From positions 1 to 23,563 of the forward strand of contig CALAVC010000056.1 in the NCBI GenBank assembly GCA_937892095.1: a stretch of DNA of 23,563 bases, given 5' to 3'. Position 1 is the stretch's first letter; every line of letters begins with the position of its first letter. This stretch comes from an uncultured Bacteroidales bacterium (lineage in GTDB: Bacteria; Bacteroidota; Bacteroidia; Bacteroidales; Marinilabiliaceae). Position numbers and translations under genes: made by a program. The notes under the pieces were generated by a model. It did not search any database. It saw nothing but the letters and a program-made list of their open reading frames with translations, and had not been told where the DNA came from. Shown here piece by piece: positions 8,192 to 17,700 of this stretch.

Positions 8192-8235
8192 ATTAGTCTT
8201 GCATGAGACCTGTATTAGTCCTAATTGCAAATTTA
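8192..8235 (-). promoter_or_regulatory. candidate promoter and operator of the restriction-modification operon
   Basis: On the minus strand TAAATTTG (plus 8235-8228) matches the Bacteroidetes -7 box TAnnTTTG about 40 bp before the XRE start. No -33 element is obvious. Between it and the gene the plus strand has ATTAGTC twice (8192-8198 and 8214-8220), 22 bp or about two helical turns apart. The second copy lies in an inverted repeat ATTAG-TC-CTAAT (8214-8225). These would suit binding by the XRE protein. Confidence 0.4.
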
Positions 8236-8722
8236 TTCATTATACCCGTTGGAGGACATCGATATGGGCGTGCACTATTCGTCAGGGCGCAAGATTGGCA
8301 CAGACAAGGAGTCCTTCAAACTCTACGAAGAACATCAGCATCAATTAGCTCAAGCGATACTGTCTGGTGGCGACCACACTTTGCTGGTAAACTGCCATAC
8401 ATTCTCGCAAAAGCCTAATGCTCTTCAACCAGACACCACAGGCCTTGAAGACACTGACATCTGCATCGGCTACAACGAGGATTGGAGCAAACCAACCGAA
8501 GCCATACCATACTTCGTTGAGGAGTTTCAGAGTCGAGAATACAAAGTTTTGGTAAACTACCCGTTCTCTAACGCCAAGGCATTCGAGCTGCCTAAACGCT
8601 ATCACTCAATCATGTTAAAGGTAAATAAGCGAGTATACATGAACGAAGATACTGGCGAGAAGAATGATGGCTTTGAGCCATTGCAGAAAGCTATTGGTGA
8701 GATTTTGAATGGATTATTATAA
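8225..8722 (+). pseudogene. N-terminally truncated N-formylglutamate amidohydrolase-like gene
   Basis: The 165 residues match only the C-terminal two thirds of the N-formylglutamate amidohydrolase (FGase) family, Zn-dependent hydrolases of histidine degradation and related amides. Recognisable parts are PLEDIDMGVHYSSG (normally about residue 90 of the family), LLVNCHTFS (the metal-site D/N-C-H-S segment), DICIGYNED, YKVLVNYPFSNAK and IMLKVNKRVYMNEDTGEK near the end. The first ~85-95 residues, with the N-terminal metal-binding His segment, are missing. A TAA stands immediately before the first usable codon, a TTG at 8225; the first ATG is at 8264. The gap to the divergent XRE gene is only 37 nt, so the missing part is not nearby in another frame. 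I read it as a remnant cut by arrival or rearrangement of the defence island. A short functional variant is less likely. Confidence 0.7.
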
Positions 8723-8742
8723 AGCGGCATTCGTGTCGCTTT
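8721..8742 (+). terminator. hairpin with TTCG loop after the amidohydrolase remnant
   Basis: Arms 8721-8729 and 8734-8742 form a 9-bp stem (one G-T pair) closed by a TTCG tetraloop. The arm begins within the stop codon. The following T-tract is weak (ACTTT), so this is a candidate only. Confidence 0.5.
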
Positions 8743-8931
8743 ACTTTCCGCCTCTATATCCGTCTCTCCCTTCCTTTCTTTCTTCCACACAAACCACACA
8801 TATAGCGATACTCTACCTTTGGTAGCCCCAGCCGATAAGCTCCGAAGCTGCGGCAAGTCTGATGTATCGTTCAAATATATTTAGCTAAGTACCCAGCTCC
8901 AAATATATGCGACTATGCTACTGAAGACTTA
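8723..8931. other. intergenic region between convergent genes
   Basis: Apart from the hairpin at its left end, this 209-bp stretch between two convergent genes shows a pyrimidine-rich run (about 8751-8788) and two copies of CAAATATAT. I see no gene or RNA that I can support. Confidence 0.4.
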
Positions 8932-11301
8932 TTAAAACTCCAGCGTAAGCTTAACGTTTATTCGCCTCGACGTCAAGTAGTTAGGCACGGCATAGTGGTA
9001 GCCATACGTGTCACGCACCCAGAAGTAAGATATTGTGTTGGCAAAGTCGAAAAGGTTAAAGACTTCAATACCAAACTGTGCCTTGCGCGTATGTTTGCGA
9101 ATGTTTTCACCCTCGGCATTGAGCGCAAAGTCTTTATATAGTCCAAGGTCGACACGCTTGTAGCCCGGCATTCGATTGGTAGCTTGCCACCGCTCACACC
9201 CCTGCGGACCAAAAGGCAACCCCGACCCGAAATACATACTTAGCATTGCCGTAATGCTCCTGTTGTTTGGCATATAGTCTTGCACGACCATAGAAAACTG
9301 TACTCGTTGGTCGCTAGGTCGTGGGATATAACCATGCCCGTCGTTTTCAACATCTTCGGCAGTCTTCATAAGCGAAAACGTTGCCCAACTATCCACGCCT
9401 CGCACCAGTTCACCATTAAGTTTAAAGTCCACTCCCACAGCATATCCTTGTGCACAATTATCGGCCATGTAACGCAAGCGAACATTGTCTATGTTATATG
9501 GGTTGAGACTACGCAACCACTTGTAATACACTTCGGTTGTAAACTTCATTGGTCTTTCTTCCGAACCAAAGTAAATATCCATGCCGCCAATGACTTGCCA
9601 GCTATCTTGTGGCTTAAGCTGCGTATTAAGTGTCGCATCTTCATCGCGTTTCATCTCGCGCAGTGTAGGCATCTGACCATAACGTCCGCCCGACACTCGA
9701 AAACGTTTATTACCAGTCCAGTAGGCCACCGACGCTCGCGGACTAATAAGCACTGCCGAGTTTGTGTCCAAATGCGACAACCTGACACCCAAGTCTATCT
9801 GCATTTTTCCTTCGCCCAAGTCAATGCGTGGCAAGCGATTCAGCATATGCACCTCTGTGCGTAGCTGACGCAAGCTATTGTGTGCCATCCGCACCGACTG
9901 CATACTCAACTTCCCCATTGAGGGCGACGCCACATATCCTGCCGAATCTGTATACTCCCACTCGTCAGTATAGTCGCTATAATGTTCTGTCGTCAGTTTT
10001 GCCTGTGCGTCTATGTTACCAATGTTGGATGTCAAGTCAGCAAAGACAGCCCCCGAATATACCTCACCGAAAAGGTCGTTACGAGCATGTTGCATATATC
10101 CGCCCACACCAATATTATCACTCAAATCTGCGCCCGACATCGACTGCGACGCCACAGCCTCTTGTAGCCAATATTCGCCCAAGATGTCATAATTCTCTTC
10201 TTCGACAGTCCTAAACATCGAACCTCGCAAGCCAAGCGTCAGCCTGTCGCTTGCCACGTAGCTCACGTCAGCTGCCGTAACACACGTCCGATAACGGTCT
10301 TTTTCCTTACCCTCGAAATATATTGTCAGCTTACGAGCTTCCGATATTGTACCAAATGTTGTCTCTCGGTCTTGCGGAATAAACTTGTAGCCGTTTGCCG
10401 CATAATATGCCAGCAATCCGACATGCATTTTTTCAGTCGGATTAATCGTCCAATATGTCTGCACGTCGAAAAACGTTGGCGCATAGTCGCCTCGCGTGTC
10501 AAGTGTGCCAAAAAGATACTGATTTGTCTTATATCGCACTCCCGTAATGTGCGACACTACACCACTTTTTGTTGCGCCCTCGGCATGTGCCGAAGCTCCC
10601 AAAAGGCTCACTCGTGCTCCCCAATGCGTACTCTGCGGACGCTTATAGCGCACGTCAAGAACCGAAGACATCTTGTCGCCATACGAAGCATCAAAACCTC
10701 CTGCCGAAAAGTTAATTTCGTCCACCATGTCAGGATTTACAAAACTAAGCCCCTCTTGCTCCCCAGCTCTGATAAGGAACGGACGATAGATTTCTATGCC
10801 ATTTACGTAGACAATATTTTCGTCAAAATTTCCTCCTCGAACCCTATATTGACTACTCAACTCACTATTACTACTCACTCCCATCTGACTCTTGATAAGT
10901 CCTTCTACGCCACCATCGATAGCCACTGCCCCACCTGCAAGCGAGACGTCTACACCTTCAAAACCGCTACCCTTCTTTTGTCCCACGATATCGACTTGTT
11001 CGCCCATAACATCTTCGGCTCGCAGCACGATGTCGACCCTTTGCCCGTCTGCGTCAACACTATCTACCGCAAAACCCACACAACGCACAATTAGTCGAGT
11101 CGGCAAACCATTTTTCAACCGCAATGTATAGCGCCCGTCTGCATCACTTATCGTACCATTTCGCACACCTTGCTCTTCTATTGTCGCCCCCACCACTACT
11201 TGCCCCTGCTCATCGTGTATGCGGCCCACAATAGTCTGTGCACTAACACAAACCTCAATAAGAAAAAAAATTATTACAAGCACACTACGCATATCGCACA
11301 T
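8932..11301 (-). CDS. TonB-dependent outer-membrane receptor
   Basis: A 789-residue outer-membrane receptor that imports a large or scarce ligand using energy passed on by TonB. The order of parts is: signal peptide (MRSVLVIIFFLIEVCVSAQ), carboxypeptidase-regulatory-like beta-sandwich (~23-95, IVGRIHDEQGQVVVGATI to DGRYTL), plug domain (~115-225, with SSQYRVRGGNFDENIVYVNGIEIYRP and DEINFSAGGFDASYGDKMSS), then a 22-strand-type barrel ending KLTLEF with the C-terminal Phe required by outer-membrane assembly. No SusD partner adjoins it, so it is not a standard SusC of a glycan locus. Its start overlaps the end of the upstream MFS gene; ATG codons at 11301 and 11292 are both possible, and the second places the signal peptide at the very N-terminus. 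Overlap implies coupled translation. The substrate is unknown. Confidence 0.92.
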   Translation of the reverse strand: MCDMRSVLVIIFFLIEVCVSAQTIVGRIHDEQGQVVVGATIEEQGVRNGTISDADGRYTLRLKNGLPTRLIVRCVGFAVDSVDADGQRVDIVLRAEDVMGEQVDIVGQKKGSGFEGVDVSLAGGAVAIDGGVEGLIKSQMGVSSNSELSSQYRVRGGNFDENIVYVNGIEIYRPFLIRAGEQEGLSFVNPDMVDEINFSAGGFDASYGDKMSSVLDVRYKRPQSTHWGARVSLLGASAHAEGATKSGVVSHITGVRYKTNQYLFGTLDTRGDYAPTFFDVQTYWTINPTEKMHVGLLAYYAANGYKFIPQDRETTFGTISEARKLTIYFEGKEKDRYRTCVTAADVSYVASDRLTLGLRGSMFRTVEEENYDILGEYWLQEAVASQSMSGADLSDNIGVGGYMQHARNDLFGEVYSGAVFADLTSNIGNIDAQAKLTTEHYSDYTDEWEYTDSAGYVASPSMGKLSMQSVRMAHNSLRQLRTEVHMLNRLPRIDLGEGKMQIDLGVRLSHLDTNSAVLISPRASVAYWTGNKRFRVSGGRYGQMPTLREMKRDEDATLNTQLKPQDSWQVIGGMDIYFGSEERPMKFTTEVYYKWLRSLNPYNIDNVRLRYMADNCAQGYAVGVDFKLNGELVRGVDSWATFSLMKTAEDVENDGHGYIPRPSDQRVQFSMVVQDYMPNNRSITAMLSMYFGSGLPFGPQGCERWQATNRMPGYKRVDLGLYKDFALNAEGENIRKHTRKAQFGIEVFNLFDFANTISYFWVRDTYGYHYAVPNYLTSRRINVKLTLEF

Positions 11302-12502
11302 TTTTTAGGTTAGGCAAAAAGGCTGCCACCATGCCAAACAAAGGTGTGTAAGCACAAAAAGCATACACCTTTTCAATGCCACACGTGTCAACAAAATGTC
11401 CAAGTATGGCAGACGCTATTCCAGCCACTCCAAATGCAAATCCGTAGAACAAACCACTAATCAACCCGAGTTTATTAGGCAAAAGTTCTTGCGCGTAGAG
11501 TAATATCGCTGGGAATGCCGAAGAAAGCATAAAGCCTGCACCAAAACTCATACACACCGTTGCTACCAAACCCACATGCGGAAGCAAGAGGCTAAAAGGT
11601 GCCGTGCCAAGAATTGAAATCCAAATGACGTATTTACGACCAATCTTATCTCCCACAGGTCCACCAACCATTGTCCCCACAGCCGTCGACAACAAAAAGA
11701 CAAACAACATAACTTGAGATGCTTGTATGCTTACGCCAAAGTGCTCTATGGCATAAAATGTATAATAGTTGCTAAGCGAAGCCATGTATATGTACTTCGA
11801 AAAAATAAGTATCGTTATAACGACAAGAGCAAAACTCGTCTTGCCCACCGACAGTGGTCGCCTACGCACCGGAGTCATACGCCTATGCTCACTGCGCATC
11901 TGTCCCAAGAACCCAGCATACCACCTACAAACAGGTCGGCTGACCACAATAGCCAACAATGCAAACAAACAAAACCACGCTATATAACTGCGTCCACGTG
12001 TAGCCACAATGAGCGCAACCAGCAACGGACCCGCCGAACTACCGACATTACCTCCCACCTGAAAAAGCGACTGTGCAAAACCTCGATGCCCTGCCGAAGC
12101 AAGCGACGTTATGCGCGAAGCCTCTGGGTGTACAACTGCCGACCCCAATCCAACCATAAACACAGAAAACATCAGCGACAACAAACTGTCCGAATAGGCC
12201 ATCATCAGCAATCCCACAAGCGTCAGTAAAGACGCAATATTGAGAGACCTACTAACTGGGTGCTTATCGAAAACATAACCCACAACAGGCTGAAAAACCG
12301 ATGCTGCAAGTTGATATATAAGCGATAGCACACCAATCTGCGAAAAACTCAACCCAAGATCTTGTTTAATAATCGGATAAGAAGCCGACACTACCGACTG
12401 CATAAGGTCATTGAGCAAATGACATGCGCCCAAAGCAAGTAATATGGGCATTTGTTTGCGTAGCGTAGCAGACACCTCGCCACCAGTATATGATTGTTGC
12501 AT
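11285..12502 (-). CDS. fsr: MFS exporter of the fosmidomycin-resistance (Fsr) family
   Basis: A 405-residue major-facilitator transporter with about 12 membrane segments. The N-terminal signature of Fsr-type proteins is clear: HLLNDLMQSV (~23-32), LGLSFSQIGVLSLIYQLAASVFQPVVG, then VVHPEASRITSLASAGHRGFAQSLFQVGGN (~123-152), where members carry the HPE and QSLFQVGGN motifs. A loop separates the two six-helix halves (~195-220), and GDKIGRK stands in the second half. Fsr of E. coli exports fosmidomycin; other members probably export small metabolites, so resistance itself is not shown. It is first in a two-gene unit with the TonB receptor, which starts inside its last codons. Its stop is TAG at the length expected for the family, evidence that TAG is a true stop in this genome. 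Confidence 0.88.
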   Translation of the reverse strand: MQQSYTGGEVSATLRKQMPILLALGACHLLNDLMQSVVSASYPIIKQDLGLSFSQIGVLSLIYQLAASVFQPVVGYVFDKHPVSRSLNIASLLTLVGLLMMAYSDSLLSLMFSVFMVGLGSAVVHPEASRITSLASAGHRGFAQSLFQVGGNVGSSAGPLLVALIVATRGRSYIAWFCLFALLAIVVSRPVCRWYAGFLGQMRSEHRRMTPVRRRPLSVGKTSFALVVITILIFSKYIYMASLSNYYTFYAIEHFGVSIQASQVMLFVFLLSTAVGTMVGGPVGDKIGRKYVIWISILGTAPFSLLLPHVGLVATVCMSFGAGFMLSSAFPAILLYAQELLPNKLGLISGLFYGFAFGVAGIASAILGHFVDTCGIEKVYAFCAYTPLFGMVAAFLPNLKNVRYA

Positions 12503-12528
12503 CCGATATTTTATGCCTATTTCAAACG

Positions 12529-12536
12529 CAAATTTA
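12529..12536 (-). promoter_or_regulatory. -7 box upstream of the MFS gene
   Basis: On the minus strand this reads TAAATTTG, a match to TAnnTTTG, some 27 bp before the MFS start codon. No good -33 partner was found at the right distance. Confidence 0.45.
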
Positions 12537-12557
12537 CCACAAAATAAGTCTTCACAC

Positions 12558-12587
12558 TTGCATATTACGAAAGTTTATCTAATTTTG
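12558..12587 (+). promoter_or_regulatory. Bacteroidetes-type promoter of tRNA-Ser
   Basis: A -7 box TAATTTTG (12580-12587) is preceded by CTTG (12557-12560) with a 19-nt spacer, close to the Bacteroidetes consensus TTTG-N19-21-TAnnTTTG. The tRNA starts 18 nt after the box. Confidence 0.65.
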
Positions 12588-12605
12588 CACCCAGTAAACC
12601 CTCAA

Positions 12606-12693
12606 GGAGAGGTGCTCGAGTGGTTGAAGAGGCACGCCTGGAAAGCGTGTATACCCCCAAAGGGTATCACGAGTTCGAATCTCGTTCTCTCCG
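12606..12693 (+). tRNA. tRNA-Ser (GGA)
   Basis: Cloverleaf built by eye. The acceptor stem GGAGAGG (12606-12612) pairs with TCTCTCC (12686-12692), with discriminator G at 12693. The anticodon stem is CACGC/GCGTG around loop CTGGAAA, giving anticodon GGA (12640-12642), which reads UCC/UCU serine codons. A long variable arm with stem ATACCC/GGGTAT is typical of tRNA-Ser. The T-arm is CGAG-TTCGAAT-CTCG. The 3' CCA is not encoded (the following bases are CAA), so it must be added by the CCA enzyme. Confidence 0.97.
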
Positions 12694-12694
12694 C

Positions 12695-12736
12695 AATAAC
12701 GGAAGTCTTAAAATAGCGACTTCCGTTATTTATTTT
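12695..12736 (+). terminator. terminator after tRNA-Ser
   Basis: A 13-bp perfect stem (AATAACGGAAGTC at 12695-12707 with its complement at 12718-12730), a 10-nt loop, and a T-rich tail follow the tRNA directly. Confidence 0.85.
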
Positions 12737-12767
12737 GTCGCAACATAGCAAAAAACCTCACAAAAAG

Positions 12768-12798
12768 TTTGCAAACTACAAAAAAGCACCTAACTTTG
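12768..12798 (+). promoter_or_regulatory. Bacteroidetes-type promoter of tRNA-Met
   Basis: This is a perfect match to the phylum consensus: TTTG (12768-12771), a 19-nt spacer, and TAACTTTG (12791-12798). It shows that the tRNA-Met is transcribed independently of tRNA-Ser. Confidence 0.75.
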
Positions 12799-12836
12799 CA
12801 GTCAGAAAACGGGAGTTAATCACCTCAAAGATATAT

Positions 12837-12911
<75 letters not shown>

Positions 12912-12914
12912 AGA

Positions 12915-12956
12915 TAGAGAGTTAAGCATCAACCACTTAACTCTCTATTTCTTTTT
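12915..12956 (+). terminator. terminator after tRNA-fMet
   Basis: A 12-bp perfect stem, TAGAGAGTTAAG (12915-12926) with CTTAACTCTCTA (12936-12947), a 9-nt loop, then TTTCTTTTT. Confidence 0.85.
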
Positions 12957-12970
12957 GTTAATTTCGTTAC

Positions 12971-12978
12971 TATCTTTG
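12971..12978 (+). promoter_or_regulatory. -7 box upstream of glyS
   Basis: TATCTTTG matches TAnnTTTG and lies 33 nt before the glyS start, just after the tRNA terminator. The nearest TTTG (12954-12957) is only 13 nt upstream, shorter than the usual 19-21 nt, so the -33 part is weak. Confidence 0.5.
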
Positions 12979-13011
12979 CACACAAAAACACAGCATATTT
13001 CAACACCCAAA

Positions 13012-14577
13012 ATGGCAGAAGACGTATTTAAAAAACTTGTAGCTCACTGCAAAGAATATGGTTTTGTCTTTCCCAGCAGCGAAATATACGACGGCTTGGG
13101 AGCTGTTTATGACTACGGTCAGAACGGCGTAGAGATGAAGAACAACATAAAAAAATATTGGTGGGACGCAATGGTCAAGCTCAACGACAATGTCGTAGGC
13201 TTAGACTCTTCAATATTTATGCACCCCACCATTTGGAAAGCCTCTGGTCACGTCGACGCTTTCAACGACCCACTAATCGACAACCGAGACTCGAAGAAAC
13301 GCTATCGTGCCGACGTGCTTATCGAAGAACAAATAGCAAAGTACGACGACAAAATAGCAAAAGAAGTAGCCAAAGCTCGCAAGCGTTTCGGCGACTCTTT
13401 CGATGAAGCAAAATATCTCGAGACATCCGAAAACGTCAAGACACACAAAGCAAAGCGCGATGCCCTGCACGACCGATTCAAAAAGGCAATGAACGACAAC
13501 GACCTTGCCGAGCTCCGCCAAATAATTCTTGACGAAGAAATAGTATGTCCAATCTCTGGCACCAAAAATTGGACCGACGTTCGCCAGTTCAACCTCATGT
13601 TCACCACCGAGATGGGATCAACTGCCGATGGTGCCATGAAAATATACTTGCGCCCCGAAACAGCACAAGGCATCTTCGTCAACTTCCTCAACATCCAAAA
13701 GACAGGTCGCATGAAGATTCCTTTTGGCATAGCACAGATTGGCAAAGCATTCCGCAACGAAATTGTCGCCCGCCAATTCATCTTCCGCATGCGCGAATTC
13801 GAGCAAATGGAAATGCAATTCTTTGTTCGCCCGGGCGAAGAAATGAAGTGGTTTAGCTATTGGAAGAACTTCCGTCTCAACTGGCACAAAGCACTCGGCA
13901 TGGGCGATGAAAACTACCGCTTCCACGACCACGACAAGCTCGCTCACTACGCCAACGCAGCCACCGACATCGAATTCCGCATGCCGTTTGGATTTAAAGA
14001 AGTCGAAGGCATACACTCTCGCACCAATTTCGACCTAAGCCAACATCAACAATACAGTGGCAAGAAGCAGCAATACTTCGACCCTGAAAAGAACGAAAGC
14101 TACGTCCCCTACGTCATCGAGACCTCAATAGGCGTCGACCGAATGTTCCTCAGCATAATGGCTGGCGCATACACCGAAGAGACTCTCGAAGGTGGCGACT
14201 CTCGCGTGGTCTTGAAGCTACCTGCCGTCCTTGCACCAGTCAAGATGGCCGTACTCCCTCTCGTCAAGAAAGACGGAATGCCCGAAAAAGCTCATCAGAT
14301 TGTCGACTCCCTCAAACTCGAAATGAACGTCACCTACGACGAAAAAGACTCCATAGGCAAACGCTATCGACGCCAAGATGCCATCGGCACTCCCTACTGC
14401 GTAACCGTTGACGGGCAGACCCTCGAAGACGACACCGTCACCCTACGCGACCGCGATACGATGGAACAAAAACGAGTCAAGATAAGCGAACTACACGACA
14501 TTCTTTATCGAAAAGTAAGTGGGCACGAGCTCTTCGAACGTCTCATTCAGGTGCAAAAAGAGACCGCAGTAAAATAA
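13012..14577 (+). CDS. glyS: glycyl-tRNA synthetase, homodimeric class II type
   Basis: Charges tRNA-Gly with glycine using ATP in the cytoplasm. This is the single-chain (alpha2) type found in Bacteroidetes and eukaryotes, not the alpha2beta2 GlyQ/GlyS type. I chose ATG at 13012 (MAEDVFKKLVAHCKEYGFVFPSSEI), giving 521 residues; the longer frame from TTG 12955 overlaps the promoter. Motifs: GLGAVYDYGQNGVEMK (~26-41), RPETAQGIFVNF (~213-224), motif 2 as FRNEIVARQFIFRMREFEQME (~247-267), motif 3 around GVDRMF (~373), and a C-terminal anticodon-binding domain from LAPVKMAVLPLVKK. A charged insertion (~103-165) follows the first motif block, as is usual for the family. It is flanked by its own terminator and follows two tRNA genes. 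Confidence 0.96.
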   Translation: MAEDVFKKLVAHCKEYGFVFPSSEIYDGLGAVYDYGQNGVEMKNNIKKYWWDAMVKLNDNVVGLDSSIFMHPTIWKASGHVDAFNDPLIDNRDSKKRYRADVLIEEQIAKYDDKIAKEVAKARKRFGDSFDEAKYLETSENVKTHKAKRDALHDRFKKAMNDNDLAELRQIILDEEIVCPISGTKNWTDVRQFNLMFTTEMGSTADGAMKIYLRPETAQGIFVNFLNIQKTGRMKIPFGIAQIGKAFRNEIVARQFIFRMREFEQMEMQFFVRPGEEMKWFSYWKNFRLNWHKALGMGDENYRFHDHDKLAHYANAATDIEFRMPFGFKEVEGIHSRTNFDLSQHQQYSGKKQQYFDPEKNESYVPYVIETSIGVDRMFLSIMAGAYTEETLEGGDSRVVLKLPAVLAPVKMAVLPLVKKDGMPEKAHQIVDSLKLEMNVTYDEKDSIGKRYRRQDAIGTPYCVTVDGQTLEDDTVTLRDRDTMEQKRVKISELHDILYRKVSGHELFERLIQVQKETAVK

Positions 14578-14600
14578 GATCTTAAAGCACATACAATGCC

Positions 14601-14639
14601 ATAGGGTCGCCTAAAGTTTTTAGGCGACCCTATTTTTTA
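14601..14639 (+). terminator. terminator after glyS
   Basis: A 15-bp perfect stem (14601-14615 with 14619-14633) and a GTT loop, followed by TTTTTT. Confidence 0.9.
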
Positions 14640-14735
14640 TAATTCTTTTGAACATGACACTTTGTTTGCATACTTACTTTTTTTCTTAATTTTACTAAAC
14701 ATACCCTATTTTTACTTCCGACTACTATCTTAGGA

Positions 14736-17700
14736 ATGAAACGTATACTTCTGCTGACCGCTATTCTATTTTATTGTGCCACCACATTCTTTGCACAAGA
14801 GTTTAACCTTTCGAGATTCACCAACTCCTCTGGTTTGCCACAAAACTATGTCTATACCGTAGCACAAGACCGCGACGGATTCGTTTGGATAGGCATGGCC
14901 GAAGGTCTCTCAAAATACGATGGCATAAAGTTTACCAACTACACCACTCGCGACTCTTTGGCCGACAACTACGTCTCGCACCTCATTATGGACATCGACG
15001 GGAAACTATGGTGTGGACACGGCAACGGACAATTCTCTTACTACGATGGCTATAAATTCCACAAAATGCCAATAGTAGAAGAAATGTCGGCACCCATAAA
15101 AGACATGTGCATAGACGACAAAGGCAACGTTTGGGCTGTAGAGCAAAACATGGGTCTCGTGAAGATTACACCAGACCACCAAATAGTAACATACTTCGAC
15201 GAAGAAAAATTTGGTAATCCTGTCTTTACATCGGTGGTTGCAGTCAACTCAATGTCACTTTTCGTTGGCACCGACGAGGGACTACTATCGGTCAAGGTAG
15301 ACATAGACGGGAAAGTCCTCGCACCACGAAACATAGATGGAATAGACAACGGCGTAAACAAAATCGTTCCACGTCGCGATGGGGCTGGCTATTGGATTGC
15401 GACATCTGGCGGAGGGATATATACTTGCACGGTAAGTGGCGAAGTAAAACAAATAAAGCAGTGTTCTGAATCGTGTACCGACGAAGGTAACATGAACTAC
15501 GACATTCGCTCGCTCTACGAAGATGCCAACGGAGACCTATACCTCGGCACGTGGGGCGATGGTATGAAAGAGTGGAAACGACGCGAGCAAAGCAACGATT
15601 ACGTAGAGTCGCTATCGCTCAACGAAGAAAACGGACTCGGCAACAATTTCGTAGCCGATATAACTGTCGACCGCGAAGGCATCTTTTGGTTTGCCACCTA
15701 TGGCGGAGGCGTAGCTGCTTGGGTCAACAATTTCTTTGCACGATATAGCATAGCCAACATAGGTTTTGTGCGCAACAAGATTACGACCGCACAAATAGAT
15801 GGTCAGCGCCTATGGCTCGGACTAAACGAAGGAGTCATAAGTCTCGACGCCCAATGCATCAACAACTTTGAGTATTTCGACACGAGCATGGGCATGCCAG
15901 CACAAACAGAAATATCGTCAATCGTAATAGACAAAGAACGCGGACAACAATACGTTGGCACTCGCGGACGCGGTGTCTACGTCCGACACAATTCTGAAAA
16001 CCACTACCGCCCACTCGATATGGGGCTCAGCCAACAGAACCTACGCATGATAAACGGCATGGTGCTTTCCGACTCGCTACTGTACATGGCAACGCAAGGC
16101 GGACTCGTGGCCTACAACATCACCACAGCCACAGCCGAAGTTTACAACACAAACAATGGGCTACCACACAACAACATCAACTTTGTCTACATCGACGACG
16201 AAGGGCAACTATGGCTCGGACCTAAAGACAGTGGCATTGCACTAAAGACCAATTCTGAATTTGAAATACACAGGTTGGCCAACGTGCCCGTCGATGTGGC
16301 TAGCATGACTGTCGACCGACGCGGACGCTTCTGGCTTGCCACGGTTAACAATGGTGTCCTCTGTTCAAGCAACGACTCCGTAATATCAATCACCACTATA
16401 GACGGACTCGAAAAAAACTACTGCTACGGCATTGCACGCGACAACAATGAACACATTTGGGTGTGCCACCAACCCGGACTAAGTTGCATAGACCTCAACA
16501 CAGGCAACATCCGTACATATAGCCTCAATCAGGGTATGAACTACGAGTTCGATTGCGTAGTGCCCGACAAGAATGGCGATCTTTGGTTCTCTTCCTCTTC
16601 GGGTGTCGTACACTACATCAGCATGTACGACAAACGGAACTCAGTACCCCCAGTAATCAACCTGACCAACATTACCATTTCTGACAAATACCACGACGTC
16701 AACAAGCCCATCGACCTACCCTACCCCTACGACGGGAATGTCGACAAACTCGAATTCGACTTCGTGGGCATCTGCATGAAAGACCCAAAGAATGTCAGCT
16801 ACGAATATTGGCTTCAGATGGGTGAAGACGACAAAGACGAACGCTGGATGTCGCTCGGCACACAAAACCACAAGGAATTCGACTTCTTGCCCGAAGGAGA
16901 CTACATTCTCAACGTTCGTGCCTTCAACAGTAACGGCATCGTGTGCGAAAAGCCCCTACGAATAAGCATACACATCGACAAGCCATTCTGGAAGACATGG
17001 TGGTTCCCAATCTTGGCAGTAGTCGCAGTAATGTTCGGCTTCCGCCAATTCTCAAAATGGCGCGAGCGCAAGCTGCTCAAACGTCAGAAAGAGCTACAAG
17101 ACGAAGTCAACCGCCAAACCAAAGAAATTAGCGACCAAAAGAACGAAATCGAGCGCAAGAATACCGACATAATGGATAGCATAAACTATGCTAATCTTAT
17201 ACAAACGTCGGTACTGCCTTCGCAAGATGGGCTCAAAGACTATCCCTTTGCCGACGCTTTTATTCTCTACCTCCCACGCGACATCGTCAGTGGCGACTTC
17301 TACTGGTTCACCAAGCACGAAGACCACGTCATAATTTGTTGTGGAGACTGCACAGGTCATGGCGTCCACGGAGCTTTCCTGACAATGATTGGCTCTACAA
17401 TCCTCAACGATGCCGCCCACGACCCATCAATGCTCACTCCTTGCAAGCTACTCGACAAACTCGACCGCGAAATTAAAGCTACGCTAAACAAAAACGTCGC
17501 CACCGAAGAGAAACGCGATGGTATGGACTGTGCCATTATCGACATTAACCTTTCCAACTACGAAGTAACCTCGGCAGCCGCACGCCGACCCGTCAACTTC
17601 ATCATCAAAGGCGAACTCGTAACAGTCAAAGGCACCCGACGTGGCATAGGCGAACCACGAACAGCCAACGAATTTGTCGAGACAATCACCCAACTACACA

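Noticed and set aside
8602..8874. Minus-strand open frame of 90 codons in the intergenic region
   Set aside because: It overlaps the amidohydrolase remnant antisense and shows no domain or promoter.
10372..11094. Plus-strand open frame of 240 codons within the TonB receptor gene
   Set aside because: It is a shadow of the receptor gene, His/Cys/Arg-rich, with no family features.
12955..13011. N-terminal extension of glycyl-tRNA synthetase from TTG
   Set aside because: It covers the terminator tail and the -7 box; family similarity begins at MAEDVF.
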